A stretch of 64,000 nucleotides of DNA from an uncultured Clostridia bacterium (GTDB lineage: Bacteria; Bacillota; Clostridia; Christensenellales; Borkfalkiaceae). Position 1 is the stretch's first letter. The number at the start of each line of letters is the position of its first letter. The position numbers and the translations under genes are program-made. The notes beneath the pieces are model-generated. The model saw nothing but the letters and a program-made list of their open reading frames with translations. It did no database searches and was not told where the DNA came from. The DNA lies in contig CAKQWM010000009.1 in the NCBI GenBank assembly GCA_934278995.1, positions 1 to 64,000 of the forward strand, in the 5' to 3' direction. Shown one piece after another: positions 50,769 to 59,332 of this stretch.

Positions 50769-51596
50769 ATGTTGTGTTATCTTGCTAACGATCCGAGCAA
50801 AATCGATCCTTTAACCGTGCTTATAGCGGTAGGCATTATGCTCGTTATGGCTATAGTTTTCGGTTTCCTCATTATGGTGGTATCCAAAAAGTTCGCGGTT
50901 GCGACCGACGAAAGAGAAGAAACCGTTTTAGGCTGTCTGGCGGGCGCGAATTGCGGCGGTTGCGGAAAAGCAGGTTGCGGCGCGTTTGCCCGTTCGCTTG
51001 TGGAAAATAAAGCAAGTATCGACGATTGCGCCGTTACAGATAAAAAAAATAAAGAAAAAATAGCCGAAGTTCTCGGAATCGAATACACCGCGTCAAAAGC
51101 CGTAAAATTCGTTGTGGCTTGCGCGGGAGGAAAAAACGCCGCGGACAGAAACTCTTACGTGGGCGAAAACGATTGCGTAAGACAGAATATGATTGTCGGC
51201 GGAAGAAAACTTTGCCTGACGGCGTGTTTAGGCGGCGGAACTTGCTTGGTTAAATGTCCGCAAGACGCCATCGCCGTTTCAGACGACGTTGCCTCGATAG
51301 ATCAATCTCTTTGCATCAGATGCGGGGCGTGTTACAGGGCTTGTCCCAAAAACGTCATAGAAAAAATAGATCAAAGCGCGCAAGTTTACATTGCCTGTTC
51401 CACAAAATGTCGAGGAAAAGAAGTAATGGACGCTTGTAAAAACGGGTGCATCGGCTGCGGGTTATGCGCAAAAAATTGTCCCGAAGGCGCTATAAAAATA
51501 GTTAACAATTTACCGGAGATAGATTATAATAAATGCGTGGCTTGTTTCGCGTGCGTCGAAAGATGCCCTCGTAAGGTCATAAAAAAGTTGTCATAA
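50769..51596 (+). CDS. rnfB: Rnf complex subunit RnfB
   Basis: 275 aa. Electron entry from ferredoxin. An N-terminal membrane helix, the CLAGANCGGCGKAGC cluster motif, and several CxxCxxCxxxC ferredoxin motifs (CIRCGACYRACP, CIGCGLCAKNCP, CVACFACVERCP). Last gene of the operon; GGGGAGG precedes it. Confidence 0.94.
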   Translation: MLCYLANDPSKIDPLTVLIAVGIMLVMAIVFGFLIMVVSKKFAVATDEREETVLGCLAGANCGGCGKAGCGAFARSLVENKASIDDCAVTDKKNKEKIAEVLGIEYTASKAVKFVVACAGGKNAADRNSYVGENDCVRQNMIVGGRKLCLTACLGGGTCLVKCPQDAIAVSDDVASIDQSLCIRCGACYRACPKNVIEKIDQSAQVYIACSTKCRGKEVMDACKNGCIGCGLCAKNCPEGAIKIVNNLPEIDYNKCVACFACVERCPRKVIKKLS

Positions 51597-51700
51597 GTTT
51601 GTTTTCGGGCGTTTTCTGATTTATAAACGGCGTTTGATTGTAATGACGATTTATCGTAGTTTTACCCGTTAAGCGAAATAATCTTGCGCGCTTATTTATT

Positions 51701-51736
51701 AAAAAACGCAGATAACGGGCTTATACGGGCATTTTT
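51701..51736 (+). terminator. weak terminator containing the dispersed motif, copy 16
   Basis: On the minus strand GTATAAGCCCGTTATCT (51726-51710), with AAAAAACGC and GCATTTTT flanks. It is 105 bp after rnfB and the only terminator-like element before the next gene. Confidence 0.55.
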
Positions 51737-51869
51737 GCAACGCGGTTAACAGTCGCGTAAATAAACGACGGTTTTGTTTCTCGTCGATAAAAAACCGATT
51801 ATTTTATACTACGGTCGAATTTGATTATTTTATACTTTGCAATGACGAATAAGTTCTTTCGGAGCGGTT

Positions 51870-53081
51870 ATGAAAAAAACACATAAAATTATTTCGCTTA
51901 TTCTGGCAATCTCGCTGTCGTTTTCGCTGGTTGCCTGTTTTGGCGAGGAAACGAACGAGAATATGAAATATCGGCTTACGGAGTCCGTCCGTAAAAGCGA
52001 TTTATCGTCAGGCGTCGTCACGTTTAACGCGGAAAGCGAAAAAAACGGCTACGATGCGAAAATGCTCGTTGCGAACGATAACGGCGATTATAAGTTCGAT
52101 ATGTACGTAATGCAGTATCGGATAAACGATAAAATTTCCAAACAAAACAAACAGGCTACCGCTTTATATCTTCGTGACGACAATATTTACACTATTATAG
52201 TAAAGGGCGAAAAAAAGATATCGTTTTTCCCCGTTTCCTCAACCAACTACGAAATAGAAGTAAGCAACCACGTCCTGACCACGACCGACCAGATAGGTTA
52301 TCTTTGCGCGAGAAACGAGTTTTATGCGGATATACTCGATCTTTTCATACTCTTTTTACCGGATTTTGACTTGGATACGATAAAAGTTCCTACTCTTCCG
52401 GAAGTTCTTCTGTCGGTGGTTAAAAACGAATATTCGCTTTATAACGCGACAGCCACCCGCGTATATAACGGTTTCAGACTGAACGTTGACGTTGTAAAAA
52501 TCATAAAAGAGTGTCTTACAAAATTCGTCGCCATCGGCGAAGCAATCGATAAAAACAGAGCGATGACGATAGGAAGCCTTTACGCTTCCGAGGAGTTCGT
52601 CGGGTTGTTTAAACCTATTTTGGAAAGAACGGACGCCGCAACGATTTTCAGACTCTTAACCTTTGCAAACGAGCGCATTAAAAAAAGCGGTTATGATTAC
52701 CCGATGGACGTTATCGAGCCGCTAAGCGGCGAAGACGGTTATAGTTACCTCGGAAGGTTTTTGAATACCAAAATAAAAGGTATAACGGTCGCTTCGCTTC
52801 GCATAACCGATATCGCGGAAAATTTCGGAATGAACGCCGACGAGTCTTTTAAGACGAAATTCTCTAAAACAAGCGAAGTATTTTACGAAACGTTCAAAAA
52901 GTTTACCGACGCTTTAAACATAATTTACTTTTTCGACGAAACCGCAACGCTTCAAAAAATATCGATTGATTTTAACCTTAAAAAAGGTAATTTCTTACCG
53001 GACGGGTTTTCCTCATACGATAACGCGCACGTAAAACTAAACTACGTCCCGTGTGACGTTATGTTTACAACTATTACTTAA
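51870..53081 (+). CDS. hypothetical lipoprotein
   Basis: 403 aa, not recognised. Signal peptide with lipobox LVAC (C23), then a soluble domain with many aromatic residues and no known motif. A CGGAG site precedes ATG 51870. Monocistronic; the upstream 270 bp hold TATACT-like boxes at 51806 and 51834 but no clear -35. Confidence 0.65.
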   Translation: MKKTHKIISLILAISLSFSLVACFGEETNENMKYRLTESVRKSDLSSGVVTFNAESEKNGYDAKMLVANDNGDYKFDMYVMQYRINDKISKQNKQATALYLRDDNIYTIIVKGEKKISFFPVSSTNYEIEVSNHVLTTTDQIGYLCARNEFYADILDLFILFLPDFDLDTIKVPTLPEVLLSVVKNEYSLYNATATRVYNGFRLNVDVVKIIKECLTKFVAIGEAIDKNRAMTIGSLYASEEFVGLFKPILERTDAATIFRLLTFANERIKKSGYDYPMDVIEPLSGEDGYSYLGRFLNTKIKGITVASLRITDIAENFGMNADESFKTKFSKTSEVFYETFKKFTDALNIIYFFDETATLQKISIDFNLKKGNFLPDGFSSYDNAHVKLNYVPCDVMFTTIT

Positions 53082-53117
53082 AAGTCGGGCTATAAGCCCG
53101 TTATCATCGGTTTTATT
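53081..53117 (+). terminator. hairpin containing the dispersed motif, copy 17
   Basis: CTATAAGCCCGTTATCA (53090-53106) preceded by GGG, so that GGGCTATAAGCCC is a local palindrome. AAAA and TTTT flanks. Directly follows the lipoprotein stop. Confidence 0.7.
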
Positions 53118-53120
53118 ATA

Positions 53121-53152
53121 AAAAGAGCCTTAAATGAAGACTCTTTTTTTTT
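53121..53152 (+). terminator. second terminator after the lipoprotein gene
   Basis: AAAAGAG-CTT pairs with AAG-CTCTTTT, with one unpaired base on each side, then a nine-base T-tract. A strong conventional terminator 4 bp after the motif hairpin. Confidence 0.85.
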
Positions 53153-53250
53153 GCGTAAAAAACTATCCGCTACGCATTACGTAATATTTCAGCGTTATTT
53201 TCAGGAAACAAGGCGTAATTCAACGCATCTGTTTATAACGTTGCGCCTAC

Positions 53251-53295
53251 GAAAAAAAACAGCGTCGAGGGTAAAGATTACTCAGCCCCGACGCT
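53251..53295 (-). terminator. terminator of the patatin gene
   Basis: On the minus strand AGCGTCGGGG pairs with CCCTCGACGCT, then an eight-base T-tract (53258-53251). Confidence 0.8.
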
Positions 53296-53300
53296 TTATT

Positions 53301-54116
53301 TTAACGGTGTTTGCGTGTTTTTTTGTCGTTTAAAACATTTAAGATTTCGTTCATTTTTGATTTAGTGGTTTCGTAACCTATTCTATAAATTTCTTCGTAA
53401 TCGTTAACCGAGGCAGAGTTGAATTTATCGAGCGGAAAATAAATCGTATAATCGGCTTCGTTTATCTGTTTTAACCTGTCGGCAAGTTTTATGCCGTTTT
53501 TAGGATAGACTACGTCGGCGTATTTTTTAAGATTGTCGTTGGAATGATAATCGTGCAACGATAACGCTATAACAACGTCTGCGCCGAGGTTTTTAACCGC
53601 ATCTGCGGGAACGGCGTTAACAAAAGCGCCGTCAACGAGTTTTCTTCCCATTCGGTGAACGGGTCTGAAAACCGGCGGTACGGCGCTCGAAGCCGCCAAC
53701 GCTTTCGACAGACTTCCCGTCCCCATAACGACTTCTTCCCCGCTGTTTACGTCGCAGGCGATAGCCCTGAACGGTAAAAGCGTATCGGCAAAAGTTTTTT
53801 CGCCCAAAATCGAATCGAGAGCGTTTTCAAGAGAATCTTTACCGATTGCCATTTTCAAAACGCTTATACGGCTTGAAAGATTGTATTCTTCCGTTATTTT
53901 CAGCATTTCATAGGATGAATACCCGAGCGAATACATTGCGCCGACTATAGAACCTATGCTTGTACCCGCGATCATATCGAAAGAAACACCCGCTTCCTCG
54001 AAAGCCTTCAACGCGCCGATATGCGCGATTCCTTTTGCGCCTCCGCTACCAAGCGCAAGCCCCGTTTTTCTTTTTCGTCTTGCAAAAAGACGTTTAAAAA
54101 AACTAAATATACTCAT
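53301..54116 (-). CDS. patatin-like phospholipase (RssA-type)
   Basis: 271 aa. Ser-Asp dyad lipid hydrolase family. GLALGSGGAKGIAHIGAL makes the oxyanion hole, S53 in GTSIGS is the nucleophile, and DGAFVNAVP carries the Asp. The basic N-terminus (FKRLFARRKRK) may bind membrane. ATG 54116 coincides with the expected transcription start, so no leader; the frame is open further upstream but that would lie before the promoter. Confidence 0.85.
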   Translation of the reverse strand: MSIFSFFKRLFARRKRKTGLALGSGGAKGIAHIGALKAFEEAGVSFDMIAGTSIGSIVGAMYSLGYSSYEMLKITEEYNLSSRISVLKMAIGKDSLENALDSILGEKTFADTLLPFRAIACDVNSGEEVVMGTGSLSKALAASSAVPPVFRPVHRMGRKLVDGAFVNAVPADAVKNLGADVVIALSLHDYHSNDNLKKYADVVYPKNGIKLADRLKQINEADYTIYFPLDKFNSASVNDYEEIYRIGYETTKSKMNEILNVLNDKKTRKHR

Positions 54117-54122
54117 GTAATT

Positions 54123-54151
54123 ATTATACTGAAATATAATTAAAAAGTAAA
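54123..54151 (-). promoter_or_regulatory. promoter of the patatin gene (leaderless start)
   Basis: Minus strand TTTACT (54151-54146), 17 bp, TATAAT (54128-54123). Seven nt further is the A of the ATG. Confidence 0.75.
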
Positions 54152-54258
54152 CAAAATGCGACAAAAAACGAGTTAAAAATTTTTTTGTCGGGTTATCGTC
54201 GAGATTTCAATTACATAAAATTAAAGAGAAACTTTACCATTTTGAAATTTCCGAAAAA

Positions 54259-54329
54259 TGTGGATAACTGTGGATAACTTCGTCAAGTTATCCACAATCG
54301 GAGTTTAATTTAGGCAAAATTGTGGATAA
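54259..54329. promoter_or_regulatory. cluster of four perfect DnaA boxes
   Basis: TTATCCACA occurs at 54259-54267 (minus), 54269-54277 (minus), 54288-54296 (plus) and 54321-54329 (minus), all without mismatch, in 71 bp. A 130-bp AT-rich stretch lies to the left. The boxes overlap the likely promoter of the amidase gene. It may be a DnaA-controlled promoter or titration site; oriC is less likely because genes on both sides run in the same direction. Confidence 0.9.
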
Positions 54330-54350
54330 ACAGGGCAAAAAGGTGGTTTT

Positions 54351-55040
54351 ATGATTAAAAAAACGTTGTTGATTTCGCTTTGTTTGACCGTCGTTATGAC
54401 GGCGGTAAATTATTATTCGCTCACCTATAAAACGACTGTATTTCGTAAGAGCGATTTTACCGTCGTAATCGATCCCGGTCACGGCGGAATCGATCCGGGC
54501 GTTACGGGGGTAAAAACGGGCGAAAAGGAATCTACCCTTAACCTTTATTTAGCCGAGGCGTTATATAAAAGATTTTACGCCGACGGAATAAACGTAATTT
54601 TAACAAGAAACAGCGAAGCCGGATTGTACGGTAACTATTCGGACGGTTTCAAACTGAGAGATTTAAATAAAAGAGTGGAAATTGCCGATAAATCCGGTTG
54701 CGATTTGTTTATTTCCTTGCACATGAATAAGTTTTCCGACGCAAAAAGAAGGGGCGCGCAGGTTTTTTATAAGGCGGGCAACGAAAAAAGCAAATTGCTT
54801 TCAAACGTCATACAAAACCAACTTAACGGCATGGAGGAAAGCGAAAGGGAGTTTACGTCGCTTGCGGGGGATTATTACGTATTAAATAAAGTAAAATGCG
54901 CGGCGGTGCTTATCGAATGCGGTTTTTTGTCAAACGAAAAGGACGAAAAATTGTTGTTGACAAAAGAGTATCGGGAAAAAATAGCGCACGAAATTTTTTA
55001 CGGAGTAGTAAGTTTTTACGGGAAAGAATATAAAACCTGA
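54351..55040 (+). CDS. N-acetylmuramoyl-L-alanine amidase (CwlD-like)
   Basis: 229 aa. Amidase_3 zinc enzyme that cleaves peptides from muramic acid; CwlD makes muramic lactam in spore cortex. An N-terminal membrane anchor or signal (6-26), zinc ligands H44 (DPGHGG), E60 and H124 (SLHMN), and catalytic E189 (IECGFLSN) are all visible. The position next to spoVT and the length of about 230 aa favour a CwlD role; another cell-wall amidase is possible. Its upstream region is the DnaA-box cluster. Confidence 0.85.
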   Translation: MIKKTLLISLCLTVVMTAVNYYSLTYKTTVFRKSDFTVVIDPGHGGIDPGVTGVKTGEKESTLNLYLAEALYKRFYADGINVILTRNSEAGLYGNYSDGFKLRDLNKRVEIADKSGCDLFISLHMNKFSDAKRRGAQVFYKAGNEKSKLLSNVIQNQLNGMEESEREFTSLAGDYYVLNKVKCAAVLIECGFLSNEKDEKLLLTKEYREKIAHEIFYGVVSFYGKEYKT

Positions 55041-55113
55041 CGTCTTAGAATAAAACACGACGAAATGCTCACAAATAAAGTAGGCGACTAAAGCCCGAAA
55101 GGAGCATCAGAAA

Positions 55114-55647
55114 GTGAAAGAAACAGGAATAATAAGAAGAATAGACGAACTCGGAAGAGTCGTAATACCCAAAGAAATCAGAAAAAGCATGAGAATAAAC
55201 GAAGGGGATCCTTTGGAAATATTTACCGAAGCCGACAGGCTTTTTTTGAAAAAATTTTCACCCGTCGGCGCGATAGGCGGGTATTTGAAAGAAATAGCCG
55301 AAAGCGTTTACGCGCAAACTTCGATGTCGGTTGCTATTTGCGATACGGACGCGTTTTTGACCGTAAAGGGCGCTAAGGCAAAAGAATTAGACAAAAAGGA
55401 CGTTTCAAGGGATCTACTGAGATCTTTAAAAACGGGCAAAACGCATATTTCCGATAAAGGCGCCACCGATAAAATCGCGCTTACCGCGCTTGACGAAAAA
55501 AAATATAACGTTCAACTTATTATGCCGATAATTTCTCAAGGGGATTTATTCGGCGGTTTAGTGCTTTTATCCGACGAAGCGCAAATCGATTCAAAAATAA
55601 TAAGTCTTGCGTCTTTTGTAACGGACTTTTTGGCAAGGCTTGTATGA
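55114..55647 (+). CDS. spoVT: stage V sporulation protein T
   Basis: 177 aa. AbrB-type DNA-binding domain at 1-50 (TGIIRRIDELGRVVIPKEIRKSMRI) and a GAF-like domain from about 55. SpoVT regulates forespore genes under sigma-G. GTG start after GAAAGGAG. Overlaps spoVB by 4 bp. This gene implies a spore-forming lineage or recent ancestor. Confidence 0.92.
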   Translation: MKETGIIRRIDELGRVVIPKEIRKSMRINEGDPLEIFTEADRLFLKKFSPVGAIGGYLKEIAESVYAQTSMSVAICDTDAFLTVKGAKAKELDKKDVSRDLLRSLKTGKTHISDKGATDKIALTALDEKKYNVQLIMPIISQGDLFGGLVLLSDEAQIDSKIISLASFVTDFLARLV

Positions 55648-56975
55648 ACGGAATATTAAAGGGAGGTTTCCTTCTCGCGCTTTGCATGCTCGTAACGAAA
55701 GTTCTCGGGGCAATATACAGAATACCGCTCACAAACTTTTTAGGAGCGGAAGGCATAGGGATATACCAAACGGTGTTTCCCTTTTATTCTATTTTATTAA
55801 CCGTTTCCGCAACGGGCATACCGAACGCTTTGTCGAAAATTATCGGCGAAGGTAAAAATGCTGAAAAAGTCCTCTATAAGTCGATTATCGCCTTCGGCGG
55901 CATAGGTCTTGCTGGGAGTTTAGTTATGGCGGCGGGTGCTAAATATTTATCAACGCTTCAAGGAAATCCTTCTTCATGTAAAGCCTATCTCGCCATATCC
56001 CCGTCGGTTTTTTTCGTGTCGATTTTATCGTGCTTTCGCGGGTATTTTCAGGGAAAGGGGAAGATGCTTCCTACAGGGATAAGCCAGATAAGCGAACAGA
56101 CGATAAAACTTATAACGGGGCTTACGCTGATATTTTTTTTGTCGCTGTCGGGTGAGAACGGAGCGATTGCCGCCTGTTTTGCGGTTACGGTGTCCGAAGC
56201 CTTATCTTTATTGTTTATGGTAATTTATAAACATAAAAAAGAGGGCTATAAGCCCGTTATCGACGATTTTTCCGCAGAAAACGCAAAAAAAACCACGCTG
56301 AAAGAAATATTTAAAGTCGTTTTACCCGTAACGCTTACTTCCATAATACTGCCGTTTTCAAGATTTATTGACAGTTTTATCGTAATAAATTCGATTAATA
56401 ATTATAGCGCCTTCGCAGTGTCGTTATACGGCTTATATTCGGGCGCCGTTGAATCCGTAGTGGGCGTCCCGGTTGCGTTATGCTACGGAATTGCCGTTTC
56501 CGCTTTACCCGAAATCAGCAAAAACAAGAACGGAAACAGCGGAAGAAAGGTGATTTTATATACGTTGCTGTTATCGATAACGGCAGGCGTTATTACCTAT
56601 ACGACCGCCGATTACGCGATAGACTTTTTATATAGGAGGTTAAACGCGGAAGAAACAGCCGTCGCAACGAGATTGCTAAAAATATCGGCAATGCAGGTTG
56701 TTTTGCTTCCCGTTTTGCAAGCGTCAACCCTCGTTCTTATCGGAAAAGACAGGCTATATTTACCGGGAATATTTCTTTGTCTTGGGGTAACGGTCAAATT
56801 GATTTTATCCTTTACGCTGACTAAAATTCCTTCGCTGAATATTTACGGAATGACTTTTTCGGATATTGCTTGCTATTTTGTTGCGGGTTTTTGTAATTTG
56901 TTATATATTATTAGAGAACGAAAACAAAAGGCGATTCATCCTGCAATATCAGGGAGAATCGAAACGAAAACCTAA
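55644..56975 (+). CDS. spoVB: SpoVB/MurJ-type flippase (MOP superfamily)
   Basis: 443 aa, about 12-14 membrane helices. Lipid II or polysaccharide flippase; SpoVB relatives act in cortex or wall synthesis. GAIYRIPLTNFLGAEGIGIYQ and SATGIPNALSKII are typical. Same order as spoVT-yabM-yabN in B. subtilis. Two motif copies lie in it (55873, 56245). Confidence 0.88.
   Translation: MNGILKGGFLLALCMLVTKVLGAIYRIPLTNFLGAEGIGIYQTVFPFYSILLTVSATGIPNALSKIIGEGKNAEKVLYKSIIAFGGIGLAGSLVMAAGAKYLSTLQGNPSSCKAYLAISPSVFFVSILSCFRGYFQGKGKMLPTGISQISEQTIKLITGLTLIFFLSLSGENGAIAACFAVTVSEALSLLFMVIYKHKKEGYKPVIDDFSAENAKKTTLKEIFKVVLPVTLTSIILPFSRFIDSFIVINSINNYSAFAVSLYGLYSGAVESVVGVPVALCYGIAVSALPEISKNKNGNSGRKVILYTLLLSITAGVITYTTADYAIDFLYRRLNAEETAVATRLLKISAMQVVLLPVLQASTLVLIGKDRLYLPGIFLCLGVTVKLILSFTLTKIPSLNIYGMTFSDIACYFVAGFCNLLYIIRERKQKAIHPAISGRIETKT
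55873..55890 (+). repeat. dispersed motif, copy 18 (in spoVB)
   Basis: TCTATAAGTCGATTATCG, GTCGATTATCG variant, read as L-Y-K-S-I-I-A. Confidence 0.7.
56245..56262 (+). repeat. dispersed motif, copy 19 (in spoVB)
   Basis: GCTATAAGCCCGTTATCG, exact core, with AAAAAAGAGG and ACGATTTTTCC flanks. Read as G-Y-K-P-V-I-D in a cytosolic loop. Confidence 0.85.
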
Positions 56976-56976
56976 G

Positions 56977-58374
56977 ATGCAACTATATATTATCGGGCTT
57001 GGCGTTGAAAGAGGAGATATTTCCGTTTCAGCGCTGAAAATTATAAAAAATTGTAAAAACGTCGCGCTGAGAACGGAAAAAACCGTTTCCGCGCAAACGT
57101 TAAAAGACGAGGGCGTGGAATACGCGTCGCTCGACTATCTCTACGAAAAATCGAAAAACTTCGATACGCTTACAAAAAATATCTGTAAAAAAATAGGGGA
57201 ATTACTGAAAACGGGCGACGTATGCTACCTTGTTGACGGCGCCGTTTCCGAGGACGCTTCGTCAAAAGTTCTTTTAAAAAAGTATAAGAACGCAATCGTT
57301 TACGAAGGTGTTTCAAAAGTATCTTACGCTCTTTCAAAAGCAAAACTGAACGGCGGAAAATATACCGCCGTTTCCGCTTACGACTTAAAAGATTTCGCAA
57401 AATTTTCTTTGCCTCTATTGATTTACGATTTAGACAGCGGGATTCTTGCCTCCGAATGGAAATTGAAACTTATGTCGCTCGTGGGCGAAGAAGTAAAAGT
57501 CCGCCTATATGCCCGTAATCGGGAATTTTATATTCCTATGTACGAAATAGATTCGCTTCAAAACGTTTACGATTATTCAACCGTTCTCGTGGTGGAAGAC
57601 GCGCCTATAAAAGATAAGGAACGTTTCGGTTATCGTGACCTTGTATCGATAGTGAAGATTTTACGCGCCGACGGCGGTTGTCCGTGGGACAGGGCGCAGA
57701 CGAAACAAAGCATAACGAAGTCTCTTATAGAAGAATGTTACGAACTCGTCGATGCGGTAAACAAAAACGCCGACGATAAAATTTGCGAGGAAACGGGCGA
57801 CGTTTTATTGCAAACCGCGTTTTATATAAACTTTTTAGAGGAAAGTTTAAGTTACGACTATACCGACGTAGTAAGCGCAATATGTCGTAAATTGATAACG
57901 AGGCATTCGCACGTTTTCGGTAACGACAAGGCTGGCGACGCTGAAGAAGCGCTGACGGTATGGAACAAAAACAAACAAACGGAAAAGGGTTACGAGTCTA
58001 ACGCCGCATACGTTGACGACGTCCCTAAAAACTTCCCCGCCGCGTTAAGAGCGGAAAAGGTTATAAAACGGGCGGATTATTGTAATTTTTCTTACGGCGA
58101 CAAAACCGAGATAGTTAAAAAGATAAAAAATCTCGTCGAAAATCTTTCCGACGCCGAAATAGATAAAGACGCGCTTAAAGAACTCGTTTTCCAAGTAATT
58201 GCCCTTATCAGAAAATGCGATTTTAGCGCCGAAGAAGTTATTTCCGAAAAAACGAGGGAGTATATTTCGGAATTATCAAAAACCGAAAAACTTATTTCGC
58301 TTCACGGCGAGGATATGAAAAATCTTACTGAAAAACAGGTAGAAGAATATCGTAATGAAGTTAAAAAGTCTTGA
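56977..58374 (+). CDS. MazG-family protein with N-terminal tetrapyrrole-methylase domain (YabN-like)
   Basis: 465 aa. Residues 1-220 form a SAM-dependent methylase-like domain (LYIIGLGVERGDISVSALKII); then a MazG NTP pyrophosphohydrolase domain with GGCPWDRAQTKQSI and the metal-binding EECYELVDAV and EETGDVLLQ. Same architecture as B. subtilis YabN. ATG 56977 comes 1 nt after the spoVB stop. Overlaps dusB by 20 bp. A degenerate motif copy (57504) lies in the linker. Confidence 0.88.
   Translation: MQLYIIGLGVERGDISVSALKIIKNCKNVALRTEKTVSAQTLKDEGVEYASLDYLYEKSKNFDTLTKNICKKIGELLKTGDVCYLVDGAVSEDASSKVLLKKYKNAIVYEGVSKVSYALSKAKLNGGKYTAVSAYDLKDFAKFSLPLLIYDLDSGILASEWKLKLMSLVGEEVKVRLYARNREFYIPMYEIDSLQNVYDYSTVLVVEDAPIKDKERFGYRDLVSIVKILRADGGCPWDRAQTKQSITKSLIEECYELVDAVNKNADDKICEETGDVLLQTAFYINFLEESLSYDYTDVVSAICRKLITRHSHVFGNDKAGDAEEALTVWNKNKQTEKGYESNAAYVDDVPKNFPAALRAEKVIKRADYCNFSYGDKTEIVKKIKNLVENLSDAEIDKDALKELVFQVIALIRKCDFSAEEVISEKTREYISELSKTEKLISLHGEDMKNLTEKQVEEYRNEVKKS
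57504..57521 (+). repeat. dispersed motif, copy 20 (degenerate, in mazG)
   Basis: CCTATATGCCCGTAATCG, two mismatches; AAAAGTCCG 5' flank and GGAATTTTAT 3' flank still resemble other copies. Confidence 0.5.
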
Positions 58375-59293
58375 TATAGGTCGATTATCGATAAAAAACA
58401 ACCTTTTTTTGGCTCCGCTTGCCTCGTTCAGCGACTTTGCTTTCCGCTCCGTTTGCTACGATTTGGGCGCAGGACTTTGTTTTACCGAGATGGTTTCAGC
58501 CAAAGGCTTGGTTTATAACAACGAAAACACTAAAGACCTTTTATATACCACGAATGCGGATTACGTAAAAGCCTGTCAATTATTCGGTTGCGAACCCGAT
58601 ATTTTAGAAAAGGCGTGCCTTACGGATGCGCTGAAAGATTTTGAACTTATAGATATTAACATGGGATGCCCCGTTCCGAAAGTTTTCAATAACGGCGAGG
58701 GCTGTAAACTTATGGAAAACCCGATTCTGGCGGGCAAACTCGTTTCGGCGGTTAAAAAAACGGGTAAAGAAGTAAGCGTTAAAATGCGACTCGGCATAAA
58801 TCACGATAAATTTTTAGCGAAAGATCTTAGTGAAGCGGTAGAGGGAAGCGGCGCGGGGCTTATAAGCGTGCATGCAAGATACCGCGACGATTATTACGGC
58901 GGTATGCCCGATTACGAAAAGGTCGCAAGAGTCGTCGAAGCCGTAAAAATACCCGTTATATTCAACGGAGGAATCTTTACGAAAGAAGACGCCGACAAAG
59001 GAATTAACGAAACGGGCGCGGCGGGCGTTATGCTCGCAAGGGGCGCATTGATGAAGCCGTGGCTTTTTTCGGAGATTTGCGGTAAACCCGTTAAAGACAA
59101 AAAAAGTGTCATTAAACGGCATATAGACCTACTTTTGGAAAAATATCCCGACAAATACGTGGCGATAACCATGCGCAAACAAATGGCGCTTTATTTAAAC
59201 GGACTTAAAGACGCCAAAAAATATAAAATAAGAGCGTTTAACGCAACGAGCGCGAAAGAACTTAAAGCCATTATAAACGAACTCAATTTGTAA
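58355..59293 (+). CDS. dusB: tRNA-dihydrouridine synthase (DusB type)
   Basis: 312 aa FMN enzyme that reduces uridines in tRNA. FLAPLASFSDFAFR, DINMGCPVPKVFNNGEGCKLM (with the catalytic Cys), MRLGIN and FNGGIFTKEDA are family blocks. It starts inside the mazG 3' end. Motif copy 21 covers codons for D-I-G-R-L-S, where the family normally has IGxL. Confidence 0.92.
   Translation: MKLKSLDIGRLSIKNNLFLAPLASFSDFAFRSVCYDLGAGLCFTEMVSAKGLVYNNENTKDLLYTTNADYVKACQLFGCEPDILEKACLTDALKDFELIDINMGCPVPKVFNNGEGCKLMENPILAGKLVSAVKKTGKEVSVKMRLGINHDKFLAKDLSEAVEGSGAGLISVHARYRDDYYGGMPDYEKVARVVEAVKIPVIFNGGIFTKEDADKGINETGAAGVMLARGALMKPWLFSEICGKPVKDKKSVIKRHIDLLLEKYPDKYVAITMRKQMALYLNGLKDAKKYKIRAFNATSAKELKAIINELNL
58373..58390 (+). 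repeat. dispersed motif, copy 21 (in dusB)
   Basis: GATATAGGTCGATTATCG. It lies at the start of dusB, where insertion is implausible, so selection of synonymous codons or chance would be needed. Confidence 0.55.
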
Positions 59294-59332
59294 CGGTAAC
59301 TTAACCCGCCGTTCTTTCATAAGTATAAAAGT

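Noticed and set aside
54165..54350. oriC call for the DnaA-box region
   Set aside because: No dnaA, dnaN or rpmH is near, and genes on both sides, including the ribosomal cluster, run on the plus strand, so no replication-strand switch is visible. Kept as a DnaA-box cluster only.
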